DNA of 64,000 nucleotides from the NCBI RefSeq assembly GCF_000299575.1, contig NZ_AMGO01000021.1:310001-374000 (forward strand), in the 5' to 3' direction. A program made the translations under genes and the position numbers. The notes under the pieces are model-generated. The model ran no database searches. It was not told the DNA's origin and saw only the letters and a list, made by a program, of their open reading frames with translations. Of the stretch, positions 38,647 to 47,240 are shown piece after piece. This stretch comes from Oceaniovalibus guishaninsula JLT2003. GTDB lineage: Bacteria; Pseudomonadota; Alphaproteobacteria; Rhodobacterales; Rhodobacteraceae. Within the stretch, counting starts at the first letter, position 1; each line of letters starts with the position of its first letter.

Positions 38647-41567
38647 GGCACGTCCTGGGCGAATGGCGCATCGCTGTCGGACCATTCGCCGAACCGCGAC
38701 AGATCGTCGTAATCGCCGGCATAGGCGACGTTCTTCGGTGCCCGCCGCGCCATGTAGCCCTGCGCGCCGTCGCGGTAGGCGTTCAGCAGCTCGCAAAGTT
38801 CCGTCAGCACCCGTTCGGGCCAATAGACCCCGTCGCGCCAGGAAATCCGCACGACCTTGGGCGACGTGCCGACGCCGATATAGGCCAGTTCGGATACCCG
38901 CCCTGCCGGCAGGCCGTCGAACGCGCCCGCCTCGGCCATCAATCCTTCCAGCAGCAACTGTCGGGCGAAATGCTGCACTTCCTTGTCCGAAGGCGGTGCC
39001 GACGTTTTGTAGTCATAGATCGCCAGTGTCGCGTCGTCGCGCAGGTCGATCCGATCGGCCTTGCCCGTAAGCGTGACGCCGGTGCCGGGCACGGGCCATT
39101 CGCCCGACCGTTCGATCGCGTGGGGGGCGGCATTGCGGCGGCGGTTCAGTTCGGTGGCCAGAAAGAACGGCACGGTGCGTTCGAGGCGCGCGCGCCAGAC
39201 CCGGCGGGCGGCGGGCCAAGCGACCTGCGCCTGCAACACGTCGTCGGCGATGCCGATCAGCAGCGATGCGGCGGCGGGGTCATCGGGGGCGACGCCGTCC
39301 TTGACGAACCGCTCGAATATCTCGTGGACCACGGTGCCGCGAAGGGCCGCCCCCGGATCCTGCCGCAGCGGGTCGAGCGGGCGCAGCCGCAGCACGTGGC
39401 GCGCATAGACGGCATAGGGGTCGCGGCGCAGCCTTTCGATGTCGGTGATCGACAGCCGCGTCGGCCTGCTGGCGACGGGGGGGCGGGGCGCGGGCCGCGG
39501 GGCCGGGGGCAGGCGATGCGGCACGGATTCGATCCTTCGGGCCATACTCAGCCATTGCTCACCCCGCGACCGCATGGCCGCCAGCGCCTCGGGACCGTTG
39601 CGCGCGGGCAGGCCCGATATGAGGTTCGTCAGCCGGTTCAGCCAGCGCGACATGACGGTTTCGGCTTCCGCGTCGCGTCGCGCGCGGCTGAAGATGACGC
39701 GGGGCGCGGCGGCGGCCTGCTGGAAGTCGTGGGCCGACAGGCCGATGCGCCGTTCGGGCAAAAGCAGCCCCGCGGCCCGCCGCATCGCGCGGTTCAGCCA
39801 CGGATCGGGGGCGGGCGCTTCGGGCCAGACGCCTTCGTTCAGACCGGCGAGGATCACCAGATCGGCGCCCTGCACCCGCGCCTCGAGCGTGCCCCAGATG
39901 GCGATATCGGGGCGCGGGCGGACCGGATCGCGCACCTCGACCCCTTGAAGCAGGGTGTCGATCAGCGCGGCATAGGCGGCGGGCGTGTGATCGCCGCCCG
40001 CATCGGCGGCGGCGCGAAGGTCGGTCATCGTCTCGGCTGCCCTGATGCCGGCCGCCTCCAGCCACAATTCGCCGCTGCCCGCGGCACCGCAGCCGGCTGC
40101 CAGCGTTTCGGTCAGCGCGATATGGCGTTCCACCCAGTCGGGAAGGCTGCGCGGACGGGGATCGGCCAGGGTGTCCATCGCCCCGGCCAGCCACGCGATC
40201 CAGCCGGCCAGCTGCGGATCCGGGTCGGGTTGCCAGTCAGCCAGCGTGGCGGGGCGCAGAAAGGCCGGCCCGCGACGCCGCAGCCAGAGTTCCAGGTCGC
40301 GCGTATGGCGCAGGTGTTCGCCCCGTTCGGCGCCGGTATGCGTCAGCGGATGCTTGAGCAGGACCAGCAGATCCTCGGATGTCAGATCGCGGCCGGCGGC
40401 ATGGGCGACATGGCGCAGCAGGCGGCCCGGCGCGGATTGAGCCAGCGGCCGCCCGGCGCTGTCGTCCGGCTCGATTTCCCAGCGGTCCAATGCGGCGGTC
40501 ACGCGGCGGGTAAGGTCGCGGTCGGGCGTGACCAACGCGGCGGTGCGGCCTTCCTCGGCGGCGTGGCGCAGCGCCAACGCGATGGCCAGCGCCTCGGTCC
40601 GGGCATCGGGCGCTTCCATCAGGCTCAGGCCTGCGGTGCAATCGGTCAGATCCGGCAGACCGGCCCCCTCGGACCGCCACTGGTCGGTGACGGGCGCAGG
40701 ACGCAGAGCGAGCGAGATCAGTCGGTTGCGACGCGGCCGCGGGTCTGTCGGCGTCCAGCGGCCGATTCCTTCGGGCGCAATGCCGAGACGGCGCATCAGC
40801 GCGGCATAGCGGTATTGCGGATGGTCCTCGGCGGTGGTGTCGTCCAGTGTCGCCCAGATGGATGGCGGCAGGCAGAAATCGTATCCCGGCAGGATCAGCG
40901 CGCCCTGCGGCAGATCGGCGACGGCCTGCATCAGCAGCGACGTGGCGCCGCGCGATCCGGTCGAACCCGCAACGATGACCGGATGGCGGGGCGGATCGGC
41001 ACGCCAGCGCATGGCCAGACGTTCGATCGCCCGGCGCTGGCGCGCTTCGGGATCGGGCGGCGCGTCGGGGTCCAGATAGCGCCCGACGAGGCGGATGAAG
41101 CGCAGGCTGCGGTCCCAATGCCCCGAGAGGTCGCTGACATCGAGATCGGCCAGCGCCTCCAGCGGCACGCCTTCGCCCTGCATCTCGTCCAGGATCGCGG
41201 CCAGGCTGTCCGCCAGATCCTGCACGGCCGCGCGCGGCGCAAGGCCCGGATCGGCCTCGACCAGCGCCGAGACGAGCTGTGCCAGTTCCAGCCGCCGCCG
41301 CAGGGGCGAGACGGGGGGTGCAATGTCGGCGGCCGGATCGGACGCGATGTCCGTCACCAGCCGCAGGCGCGGCAGCAGACGCGGCGGCCCGGCGGCGAAA
41401 AGCTCGCGGATCCGTCGCTGCATCCGGCGGGTATTCACGAAGATCTCGACCCGCGCCCAGTCGTCCGGGGCGTCGGTCAGCCGGTCCGCCAGCCCGGCGA
41501 TCAGGTCTGCCGGAAAGTCGGCGCCCGGCGGCAGGCCATAGACATGCGGATCGCCCGGATTCAGCAT
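38643..41567 (-). CDS. addB: AddB helicase-like nuclease subunit
   Basis: A 974-residue partner of AddA. The alphaproteobacterial type lacks a full set of helicase motifs in the N-terminal half but has a RecB-like nuclease domain at the C terminus (about 700-950), with GKADRIDLRDDATLAIYDYKT containing the active-site aspartate and lysine. Start MLNPGDPH at 41567 overlaps the tsaE stop by 7 bp. Coupled to addA by 4 bp. Confidence 0.92.
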   Translation of the reverse strand: MLNPGDPHVYGLPPGADFPADLIAGLADRLTDAPDDWARVEIFVNTRRMQRRIRELFAAGPPRLLPRLRLVTDIASDPAADIAPPVSPLRRRLELAQLVSALVEADPGLAPRAAVQDLADSLAAILDEMQGEGVPLEALADLDVSDLSGHWDRSLRFIRLVGRYLDPDAPPDPEARQRRAIERLAMRWRADPPRHPVIVAGSTGSRGATSLLMQAVADLPQGALILPGYDFCLPPSIWATLDDTTAEDHPQYRYAALMRRLGIAPEGIGRWTPTDPRPRRNRLISLALRPAPVTDQWRSEGAGLPDLTDCTAGLSLMEAPDARTEALAIALALRHAAEEGRTAALVTPDRDLTRRVTAALDRWEIEPDDSAGRPLAQSAPGRLLRHVAHAAGRDLTSEDLLVLLKHPLTHTGAERGEHLRHTRDLELWLRRRGPAFLRPATLADWQPDPDPQLAGWIAWLAGAMDTLADPRPRSLPDWVERHIALTETLAAGCGAAGSGELWLEAAGIRAAETMTDLRAAADAGGDHTPAAYAALIDTLLQGVEVRDPVRPRPDIAIWGTLEARVQGADLVILAGLNEGVWPEAPAPDPWLNRAMRRAAGLLLPERRIGLSAHDFQQAAAAPRVIFSRARRDAEAETVMSRWLNRLTNLISGLPARNGPEALAAMRSRGEQWLSMARRIESVPHRLPPAPRPAPRPPVASRPTRLSITDIERLRRDPYAVYARHVLRLRPLDPLRQDPGAALRGTVVHEIFERFVKDGVAPDDPAAASLLIGIADDVLQAQVAWPAARRVWRARLERTVPFFLATELNRRRNAAPHAIERSGEWPVPGTGVTLTGKADRIDLRDDATLAIYDYKTSAPPSDKEVQHFARQLLLEGLMAEAGAFDGLPAGRVSELAYIGVGTSPKVVRISWRDGVYWPERVLTELCELLNAYRDGAQGYMARRAPKNVAYAGDYDDLSRFGEWSDSDAPFAQDVP

Positions 41568-42058
41568 GGCGCAAGCGACTTGAGACGCGCTGCCCATCCG
41601 TCATTCGCGGATGACAGGACAAGGCGACGGCCCTCGCCGTCCTGCGCCAGCGTGACATGCAGCGCGTCGCGCGGTGCGGCGTCGCCCAGACGGTCGGGCC
41701 ATTCGATCAGGCACAGCGCCGTGTCCCAAAGATCGTCCAGCGCCAGTTCGGTCGCTTCGCCCGGCCCCGCCAGGCGGTAAAGATCGGCGTGGACGATATG
41801 CAGCGCGCCTGCCTGATATTCCTGCACCAGCGTATAGGTCGGCGACGGAACGTCCTCGGGGGTGCCGTGCGCCGCTTGCAGGGTCTGGATGATCGCGCGG
41901 GCGAGCTGTGTTTTCCCGGCGCCCAGCGATCCGGTCAGCAGCAGCGCGTCCCCGCCGCGCAGCAAGGGGGCCAGCCGTTCGGCAAAGGCATCCGTTGCCG
42001 CCGCGTCGGGCAAGGCGAGGTCGAGCAGGGGCAGGGGGGCGGGGCAATGACGCGGCAT
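41561..42058 (-). CDS. tsaE: tRNA threonylcarbamoyladenosine biosynthesis ATPase TsaE
   Basis: A 165-residue P-loop ATPase required with TsaB, TsaC and TsaD for t6A37 of ANN-decoding tRNAs. Walker A GSLGAGKT at 43-50, PSPTYTLVQEY and the HADLYRL segment are conserved. ATG 42058 is chosen; a GTG 30 bp upstream would add ten unconserved residues. TsaD is encoded in this window too, 8 kb away. Confidence 0.92.
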   Translation of the reverse strand: MPRHCPAPLPLLDLALPDAAATDAFAERLAPLLRGGDALLLTGSLGAGKTQLARAIIQTLQAAHGTPEDVPSPTYTLVQEYQAGALHIVHADLYRLAGPGEATELALDDLWDTALCLIEWPDRLGDAAPRDALHVTLAQDGEGRRLVLSSANDGWAARLKSLAPC

Positions 42059-42098
42059 CGCCGCAATCTGGCCCCGCCGCCCCGCCACCGCAAGCCCG

Positions 42099-43667
42099 TC
42101 ACGCCTTCAGCCGCTCGGCAATGGCCGTCTGACGCTGGGGCGGAACGATCGTGCGGCGCTTGCGCGCGGTCAGCAGTTCGAAGCGCACCATCGTCGCCCC
42201 GCCCGCAAGCGGCAGGAAGTGGCACTTCATCCCCCGCCCGTCCAGCAGCCGCGCGGTTCCGGACCAATCCGCCCGCTCGGCCCCGTAACCGAGAAACCGG
42301 GCCGCATCCTGCCACAGCGGCGAAGGCGCGGTCGCCCCGGTCCAGGCGGCGACGGCATCCGCGGCGCGGACGGGTTGGTCGCCCTGCGGGTTTGTGTCGG
42401 GCCACAGCGCGTCATAGGCGGCGTTCGTCATGCATTGCAGTCCCGTAGCGTCGAACACGGCGATGGCGTCGTCCAGCCGGTCGAGCACGGACTGGCCCAT
42501 GTCGATCCTGGCGCGGAAGTCGCGGGTCAGGCCGATGCCGGCGCTGACATCCTCGATCAGAAGGGCGACGGCGCCGTCGGGCTGGGGCCGTCCGGTGACG
42601 CGGAAGGTGCGCGAGGACGGAAGGTGCCACAATTCGGAATAGGTGCCGTTCTTGGCGTCGCGTTCCAGATCGGCGATCTGCCGGCGCCACGCGGCATAAT
42701 CGCGCGGCTCGGGCATCATCGACCGGGCGCGCAGCGCGTCGAGGAAGCTGGCCAGCGTCGGCTGGCCCAGCAGCGTGGCGATGGGCAGCGTCGTCAGATC
42801 CCCCAGGGCGGGGTTGAACATCGCCAGCCGGCCCTTCCGGTTGAAGACGGCCAGGCCGATGGACAGGTCCGCGAAGGTGCGCGACAGGGTCTGCACGAAA
42901 TCGCGCAATGTGGTTTCGGCCGAAACGATGGCGTCGGCCTGCATTGCCGAGACGAGAAGGCCGTCCTTCTGTTCCGTGACATGGCATTCGTACCAGCCGT
43001 CCTGACCCGCCGCATCGCCAGGAAGACGCACCCGGTGCAGCCCGTCCTTTTCGCGCGCGGCGGCGATGTCGAACAGGGCAGGGGGCGGCCAGGTGCCGGG
43101 GGTGCCGCGTCCGCTGGCGGCGACGACGTCCAGATAGGCCCGATTGGCCCAGACGATCTGTCCGCCCGCGTCCTGCTTCCAGACGATGAACGGCATCGTC
43201 GCGGCGGTGTCGCGCAGCGTCTGCAACTCGGCCAGAAGGCTGGCATGGCTGCACCCGTCCAGCGTGACGGACCGCCGTTCGGCATCGCAAAGCGTCAGCC
43301 GCAGGCGCGTTCCCTGCGGCTCGATCCGCAGCGATCCGGTACCGTCGGTCGAGATCAGATCGCCTGCGACCCCCGCCTTCGCCCGGATCAGGGCGGCGGA
43401 GAAGCCCGGAAAATCGCGGGCAAGCGCGCGTTCGGCCTGTTGCAGATCGTTCGCGGCGGGTTCTTCCGTTTCCAGCCCGGCAAGCCATGCCCGGCCGCGT
43501 TCGGTGGCGTCGATCACCGCGTCGTCCTCGATCAGGATGGCGGTCGTCGCCGGTTCGGCGGCCATTCCCGACCGGTCGCCGGCAAGACGGCGGCGATGGG
43601 TTCCAAGGGCGGCCGTCAGGGCCGCGGCGAAGAGTGCGGCGGCGCAGAGCCCCGCCAGCCAGATCAT
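42099..43667 (-). CDS. membrane-anchored PAS-domain protein
   Basis: A protein of about 522 residues with an N-terminal membrane segment (about 1-22) followed by a cytoplasmic part with two or three PAS-like modules (around residues 160-265, 270-380 and 385-480). No histidine kinase, GGDEF, EAL or other output domain is present; the C terminus ends in a basic tail. Starts at TTG 43700 or GTG 43676 are also possible. A perfect TTAA-N7-TTAA box lies 58 bp upstream of the ATG. It sits between regB and tsaE; this placement and the architecture recur in the family but the function is unknown. Confidence 0.75.
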   Translation of the reverse strand: MIWLAGLCAAALFAAALTAALGTHRRRLAGDRSGMAAEPATTAILIEDDAVIDATERGRAWLAGLETEEPAANDLQQAERALARDFPGFSAALIRAKAGVAGDLISTDGTGSLRIEPQGTRLRLTLCDAERRSVTLDGCSHASLLAELQTLRDTAATMPFIVWKQDAGGQIVWANRAYLDVVAASGRGTPGTWPPPALFDIAAAREKDGLHRVRLPGDAAGQDGWYECHVTEQKDGLLVSAMQADAIVSAETTLRDFVQTLSRTFADLSIGLAVFNRKGRLAMFNPALGDLTTLPIATLLGQPTLASFLDALRARSMMPEPRDYAAWRRQIADLERDAKNGTYSELWHLPSSRTFRVTGRPQPDGAVALLIEDVSAGIGLTRDFRARIDMGQSVLDRLDDAIAVFDATGLQCMTNAAYDALWPDTNPQGDQPVRAADAVAAWTGATAPSPLWQDAARFLGYGAERADWSGTARLLDGRGMKCHFLPLAGGATMVRFELLTARKRRTIVPPQRQTAIAERLKA

Positions 43668-43724
43668 GTCGTTCACGTCACCTGTCCCGAGGTCGTTCAA
43701 CCCGCTCAGGTTGCAAAGCGAATC

Positions 43725-43739
43725 TTAAGGTAAGATTAA
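43725..43739. promoter_or_regulatory. candidate CtrA-binding box upstream of PAS gene
   Basis: TTAAGGTAAGATTAA matches the CtrA consensus TTAA-N7-TTAA exactly, followed by C at 43740. It lies in the 91-bp gap between the regB stop and the PAS-protein ATG. TTAA is rare in this GC-rich DNA (about a dozen instances in 64 kb by eye), so two copies at this spacing are unlikely by chance. Binding is not shown. Confidence 0.55.
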
Positions 43740-43758
43740 CCGCTATCGGCCCGTGGCT

Positions 43759-45168
43759 TCACGGCAACATCGGGCGGTTCTCGCCCAGCGGACGCCCTGC
43801 CTCGGCACCTTCGGTCAGGCGGTCGCGCGGCCAGGCGACGGTGACGATGGCGCCGGGGGTGCCGATGGCCTGGCCGCCCGGCGCCTGGTCGGGACCGTTG
43901 GCGAACCGCACCTCGGCCCCGGTCCTTTCCAGCAGCGTCTTGGCGATGAACAGGCCCAGACCCATGCCCTGATAATGCGGGCGGCGCGGCTTTTCCCCGG
44001 CTTCGCGGCGGCGGCGCAGGAACGGATCGCCTAGACGCGGCAGAAGTTCGGGCGGATAGCCCGGCCCGTCATCCGAGATCCGCAAGGTGACCGCGGCGTC
44101 GGACCAGGTGATGTCGATCCACACGGTCGTGGCGGCATAGTCCACCGCGTTCTGGATCAGGTTGCGGATGCCGTGGATGATTTCCGGCCTGCGCAGGATC
44201 ACCGGCTGGGGCGTGTCGCTGCCGGGCGACGGAGACAGGTCGTAAAGGACGGACTTGCCACGCGCGATGTGGGGTTCGGCGGCTTCCTCGACCACGGAGG
44301 CGACGGGCGCGGTGCGCAGGTGCAGATCCTCCTTGCCGGCGCGACCCATCGACCGCAGGATCAGGCGGCAGCGTTCGGCCTGTTCGCGGATCAGGCGCGC
44401 ATCCTCGTGCAGCACCGGATCGTCGCGCAATTCGTCCAGCATCTCGCCCGAGACAAGCGCGATGGTGGCCAGCGGCGTTCCCAGCTCGTGCGCGGCGGCG
44501 GCCACCACGCCGCCCAGATCGGTCAGCTTCTGTTCGCGGGCCAGCGCCATCTGCGTTGCGGCCAGCGCCTCGGACATGGCGGCGGCCTCGGCCGTGACCC
44601 GGCCTGCATAGGCGGTCTGGAACACGATCCCCAGCACCAGCGCGACCCAGAAGCCCAGAAGAAACATGTCGGGCAGAACCAGGATCTGCCCCTGGATCGT
44701 CGTCAGGTTCACATGCCAGACCCCCAGCACCGTCACCAGCACCACGGCAAGCGCGCCCAGCAGGACCGTGCCGCGCAGCCGCAGCGTCGTCGCGCCGATC
44801 GTCACCTGCGTCAGCATCAGCACCGCGAACGGGTTGTGCAGACCGCCCGACAGCGCCAGCAGAACGCTGAGCTGCACCATGTCGAAGGTCAGCAGCCAGG
44901 CCAGCTCCAACTCGGTCAGGCGCTTGTTCTCGGGATAAAGGAAGGTCGCCGACAGGTTCGACACGATCGCCGCGCAGACGGTCAGGTAAAGGGCCGCCGA
45001 ATGCAGTTGCAGGTCCAGCGCCACCGGCGCCACCGCGATGACGACGAGCTGTCCGGCAATCGCGATCCAGCGCAGGATGACGATGGTGCGCAGCCGCACC
45101 CAGCTCGACCGCGACGCGTGGGCGAACAAGGCGCCGTCGTCGGCAAGGGTCTGGCGGGTCTGGGTCAT
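43759..45168 (-). CDS. regB: redox sensor histidine kinase RegB/PrrB
   Basis: A 469-residue sensor kinase of the RegB-RegA global redox system. Six membrane segments occupy about residues 28-187 and contain the ubiquinone-binding GGLHNPF (108-114). The phosphorylated histidine is His227 in AAAAHELGTPLA, and the redox-active cysteine is Cys267 in ERCRLIL, matching His225 and Cys265 of Rhodobacter. The catalytic domain (about 320-450) has DDGPGYP and GMGLGLFIA. Start ATG 45168; the long open frame upstream runs through divergent genes and is discounted. Confidence 0.95.
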   Translation of the reverse strand: MTQTRQTLADDGALFAHASRSSWVRLRTIVILRWIAIAGQLVVIAVAPVALDLQLHSAALYLTVCAAIVSNLSATFLYPENKRLTELELAWLLTFDMVQLSVLLALSGGLHNPFAVLMLTQVTIGATTLRLRGTVLLGALAVVLVTVLGVWHVNLTTIQGQILVLPDMFLLGFWVALVLGIVFQTAYAGRVTAEAAAMSEALAATQMALAREQKLTDLGGVVAAAAHELGTPLATIALVSGEMLDELRDDPVLHEDARLIREQAERCRLILRSMGRAGKEDLHLRTAPVASVVEEAAEPHIARGKSVLYDLSPSPGSDTPQPVILRRPEIIHGIRNLIQNAVDYAATTVWIDITWSDAAVTLRISDDGPGYPPELLPRLGDPFLRRRREAGEKPRRPHYQGMGLGLFIAKTLLERTGAEVRFANGPDQAPGGQAIGTPGAIVTVAWPRDRLTEGAEAGRPLGENRPMLP

Positions 45169-45237
45169 CGGGGCTAGTTGTAGGGTGGCGCCGCCCCCGC
45201 GATCAATGCCGGGCGGCAGGACGAAAGGACGCAAGCC
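45169..45237. promoter_or_regulatory. divergent regB / senC promoter region
   Basis: The 69-bp gap contains an imperfect GC-rich palindrome GGGTGGCGCCGCCC at 45183-45196 and AAAGGA before senC. RegA-type regulators recognise GC-rich imperfect repeats, so autoregulation is plausible but unproven. Confidence 0.35.
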
Positions 45238-45882
45238 ATGAGACGCGCAACGCTTCTGGTCACGGTCGCCGCGGTTGCCGCGGCGGGGCTGCTGGCGGGC
45301 ACATGGTATTCCACGACGCGCGCAACCGATGTCTTCGCCGATTGCCGCAGCGCCAGCGTGGCGGGCGGCACCGGCGCCATCGGCGGGCCGTTCACGCTGG
45401 TCGATCAGGACGGGCGCACCGTGACACAGGACGATGTCTTCACCCGGCCATCGCTGGTCTATTTCGGCTATACCTACTGTCCCGATGTCTGCCCGCTGGA
45501 TGCGGCGCGCAATGCCGAGGCGGTCGATCTGCTGACGGAACGGGGTTACGACGTGCAGCCGGTCTTCATCACCATCGACCCCGAACGCGACACGCCCGAG
45601 GTGCTGAAGGCGTTTGCCGGCTACATGCACCCCGACATGATCGGCCTGACCGGCACGCCCGATCAGGTGCGCGCGGCCTCGCAGGCCTACAAGACGTATT
45701 ATTCCAGGCGCGAAACCGACGACCCGGACAATTACCTGATGGATCACTCGGTCTTCACCTATCTGGTGCTGCCCGAACACGGTTTCGTCGATTTCTTCCG
45801 GGGCGCGCCCAGCTATGGCGGCGAAGGGGTCGAGGCCGACGAGGTGGCCCAACGCACCGCCTGTTATCTGGACGCCGCCTGA
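45238..45882 (+). CDS. senC: SCO1/SenC/PrrC copper-binding protein
   Basis: A 214-residue thioredoxin-fold protein anchored by an N-terminal membrane helix (about 4-22). Copper ligands Cys81 and Cys85 in CPDVC and His170 in MDHS are intact. The family delivers copper to cytochrome c oxidase and also influences RegB signalling in Rhodobacter. It lies 66 bp upstream of regA and divergent to regB, the classical arrangement. Confidence 0.94.
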   Translation: MRRATLLVTVAAVAAAGLLAGTWYSTTRATDVFADCRSASVAGGTGAIGGPFTLVDQDGRTVTQDDVFTRPSLVYFGYTYCPDVCPLDAARNAEAVDLLTERGYDVQPVFITIDPERDTPEVLKAFAGYMHPDMIGLTGTPDQVRAASQAYKTYYSRRETDDPDNYLMDHSVFTYLVLPEHGFVDFFRGAPSYGGEGVEADEVAQRTACYLDAA

Positions 45883-45948
45883 CGCGGCTGCGCTGGAAGT
45901 CCTCCGGCACCCGGCTATGTCCTGAAGCCTGAGAGGGAGGTAGGGACG

Positions 45949-46503
45949 ATGCCCGATACCGTTGCCGCGAAACTGGGGCCCGACAAGACCTTGCTGCTGG
46001 TGGACGACGACGAGTCCTTCGTCCGGCGTCTGGCCCGCGCGATGGAAAAACGCGGCTTCGACGTCCAGACGGCCGAGACGGTGGCGGATGGAAGGGCCAT
46101 GGCGATGGCCCGCCCCCCCGCCTATGCGGTGGTCGATCTGCGGCTGGGCGACGGCAACGGGCTGGACGTGGTGGAAGCCATCCGCGAACGGCGCGACGAC
46201 AGCCGCGTCGTCGTGCTGACCGGATACGGGGCCATCGCCACGGCCGTCGCCGCGGTCAAGATCGGCGCGACCGATTATCTGTCCAAGCCCGCCGACGCGA
46301 ACGACATCACCGCCGCCCTGCTGACCGAGGGCGAGGACCTGCCGCCGCCGCCCGAAAACCCGATGTCGGCCGACCGCGTGCGCTGGGAACATATCCACCG
46401 CATCTACGAACAATGCGACCGCAACGTCAGCGAAACGGCCCGCCGGCTGAACATGCACCGCCGCACCTTGCAGCGGATCCTGGCCAAGCGGTCGCCCCGC
46501 TAG
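45949..46503 (+). CDS. regA: redox response regulator RegA/PrrA
   Basis: A 184-residue response regulator. Asp63 in VVDLRLGDGNG is the phosphorylation site, and the acidic residues DDDE at 19-22 and Lys near SKPAD complete the receiver. The C-terminal Fis-type helix-turn-helix (NVSETARRLNMHRRTLQRIL) is nearly invariant among RegA proteins. It controls redox-responsive genes such as photosynthesis, respiration, nitrogen and carbon fixation. GGGAGG precedes the ATG. The TAG stop is shared with the convergent HD-domain gene. Confidence 0.95.
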   Translation: MPDTVAAKLGPDKTLLLVDDDESFVRRLARAMEKRGFDVQTAETVADGRAMAMARPPAYAVVDLRLGDGNGLDVVEAIRERRDDSRVVVLTGYGAIATAVAAVKIGATDYLSKPADANDITAALLTEGEDLPPPPENPMSADRVRWEHIHRIYEQCDRNVSETARRLNMHRRTLQRILAKRSPR

Positions 46504-47096
46504 AGCGTCGCCAGCAGATCGGCATGACGCGCGGTATAGGCCGCGCGAACCTCCAGCGGCGGGCGCAGAACGATGTCGAGGCCGTCGATCACCGCCGGGT
46601 CGGGCGCGCCGAAAAAGCGCGTCGCCTCGGTATCCGTGAACCCCGCGATGCGCACCGCTTCCAGCCAGGCCGAGATGCGGTCTGCGCGCTTGATTTCGCG
46701 CTTGACGGTGGCGGGCAGGACGGCGGGCAGCCCGAAGCGCAGATGGATCGCCGCCGACAGCCGGTCGTCGAGCGCGCCGTAGGCCGGCCCTATGGCGGCC
46801 TTCACGGGCGAAATCATGTCGCCGATGACGTATTCCGGCGCATCGTGCAGCAGGGCGGCCAGACGCCAGCGCGGCTGCGGCGACCGGGCGAGCCGGGCGA
46901 AGATCGTTTCGACAAGCAGCGAATGTTCGGCGACGGAATAGGCGTAATCGCCGCGCGTCTGCCCGTTCCAGCGCGCGACGAAAGCAAGCCCGTGGGCGAT
47001 ATCCTCGACCTCGACATCGAGCGGCGCGGGATCCAGCAGGTCGAGCCTGCGTCCCGACAGCATCCGTTGCCAGGCGCGGGGGGGTCTTGGGGGCAT
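46500..47096 (-). CDS. HD domain phosphohydrolase (YfbR-like)
   Basis: A 198-residue HD-superfamily protein. His in SVAEHSL, HD in LLHDAPEYVIGD, and the downstream Asp in KRADRISAW correspond to metal ligands of the 5'-deoxynucleotidase YfbR/YedR-like group. The substrate is not certain. Start ATG 47096 follows CGGAGAC at suitable spacing; an upstream in-frame start adds 26 unconserved residues. Confidence 0.8.
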   Translation of the reverse strand: MPPRPPRAWQRMLSGRRLDLLDPAPLDVEVEDIAHGLAFVARWNGQTRGDYAYSVAEHSLLVETIFARLARSPQPRWRLAALLHDAPEYVIGDMISPVKAAIGPAYGALDDRLSAAIHLRFGLPAVLPATVKREIKRADRISAWLEAVRIAGFTDTEATRFFGAPDPAVIDGLDIVLRPPLEVRAAYTARHADLLATL

Positions 47097-47184
47097 GGAC
47101 GTCTCCGGGGTGGGGCGGTGCAGGGCATAGGCCGGGACGCGGGCGATTTCCACCGCCGGAATGCCGTGCGCCATGCGCGCAGTT

Positions 47185-47200
47185 GTTCGCGTTGGCGAAC
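47185..47200. promoter_or_regulatory. palindrome upstream of ahcY
   Basis: GTTCGC-gttg-GCGAAC is a perfect 6-bp inverted repeat with a 4-base loop, 40 bp before the ahcY start. It could be an operator or a leader hairpin. It does not look like the known SAH riboswitch. Confidence 0.4.
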
Positions 47201-47240
47201 GCTGCTAGGGCGCGCCGAGGATTAGCGAAGGGCCCCGGAA

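Noticed and set aside
35740-38712. 990-codon plus-strand frame opposite addA
   Set aside because: Antisense to a well-supported gene, low-complexity Arg/Gln/Gly composition and no start signal.
45169-46458. Long open frame upstream of regB on the minus strand
   Set aside because: It is antisense to senC and regA; high GC content leaves such frames open by chance.
47097-47240. SAH riboswitch before ahcY
   Set aside because: The leader lacks the ordered conserved blocks and pseudoknot of the known riboswitch; only a simple palindrome is seen.
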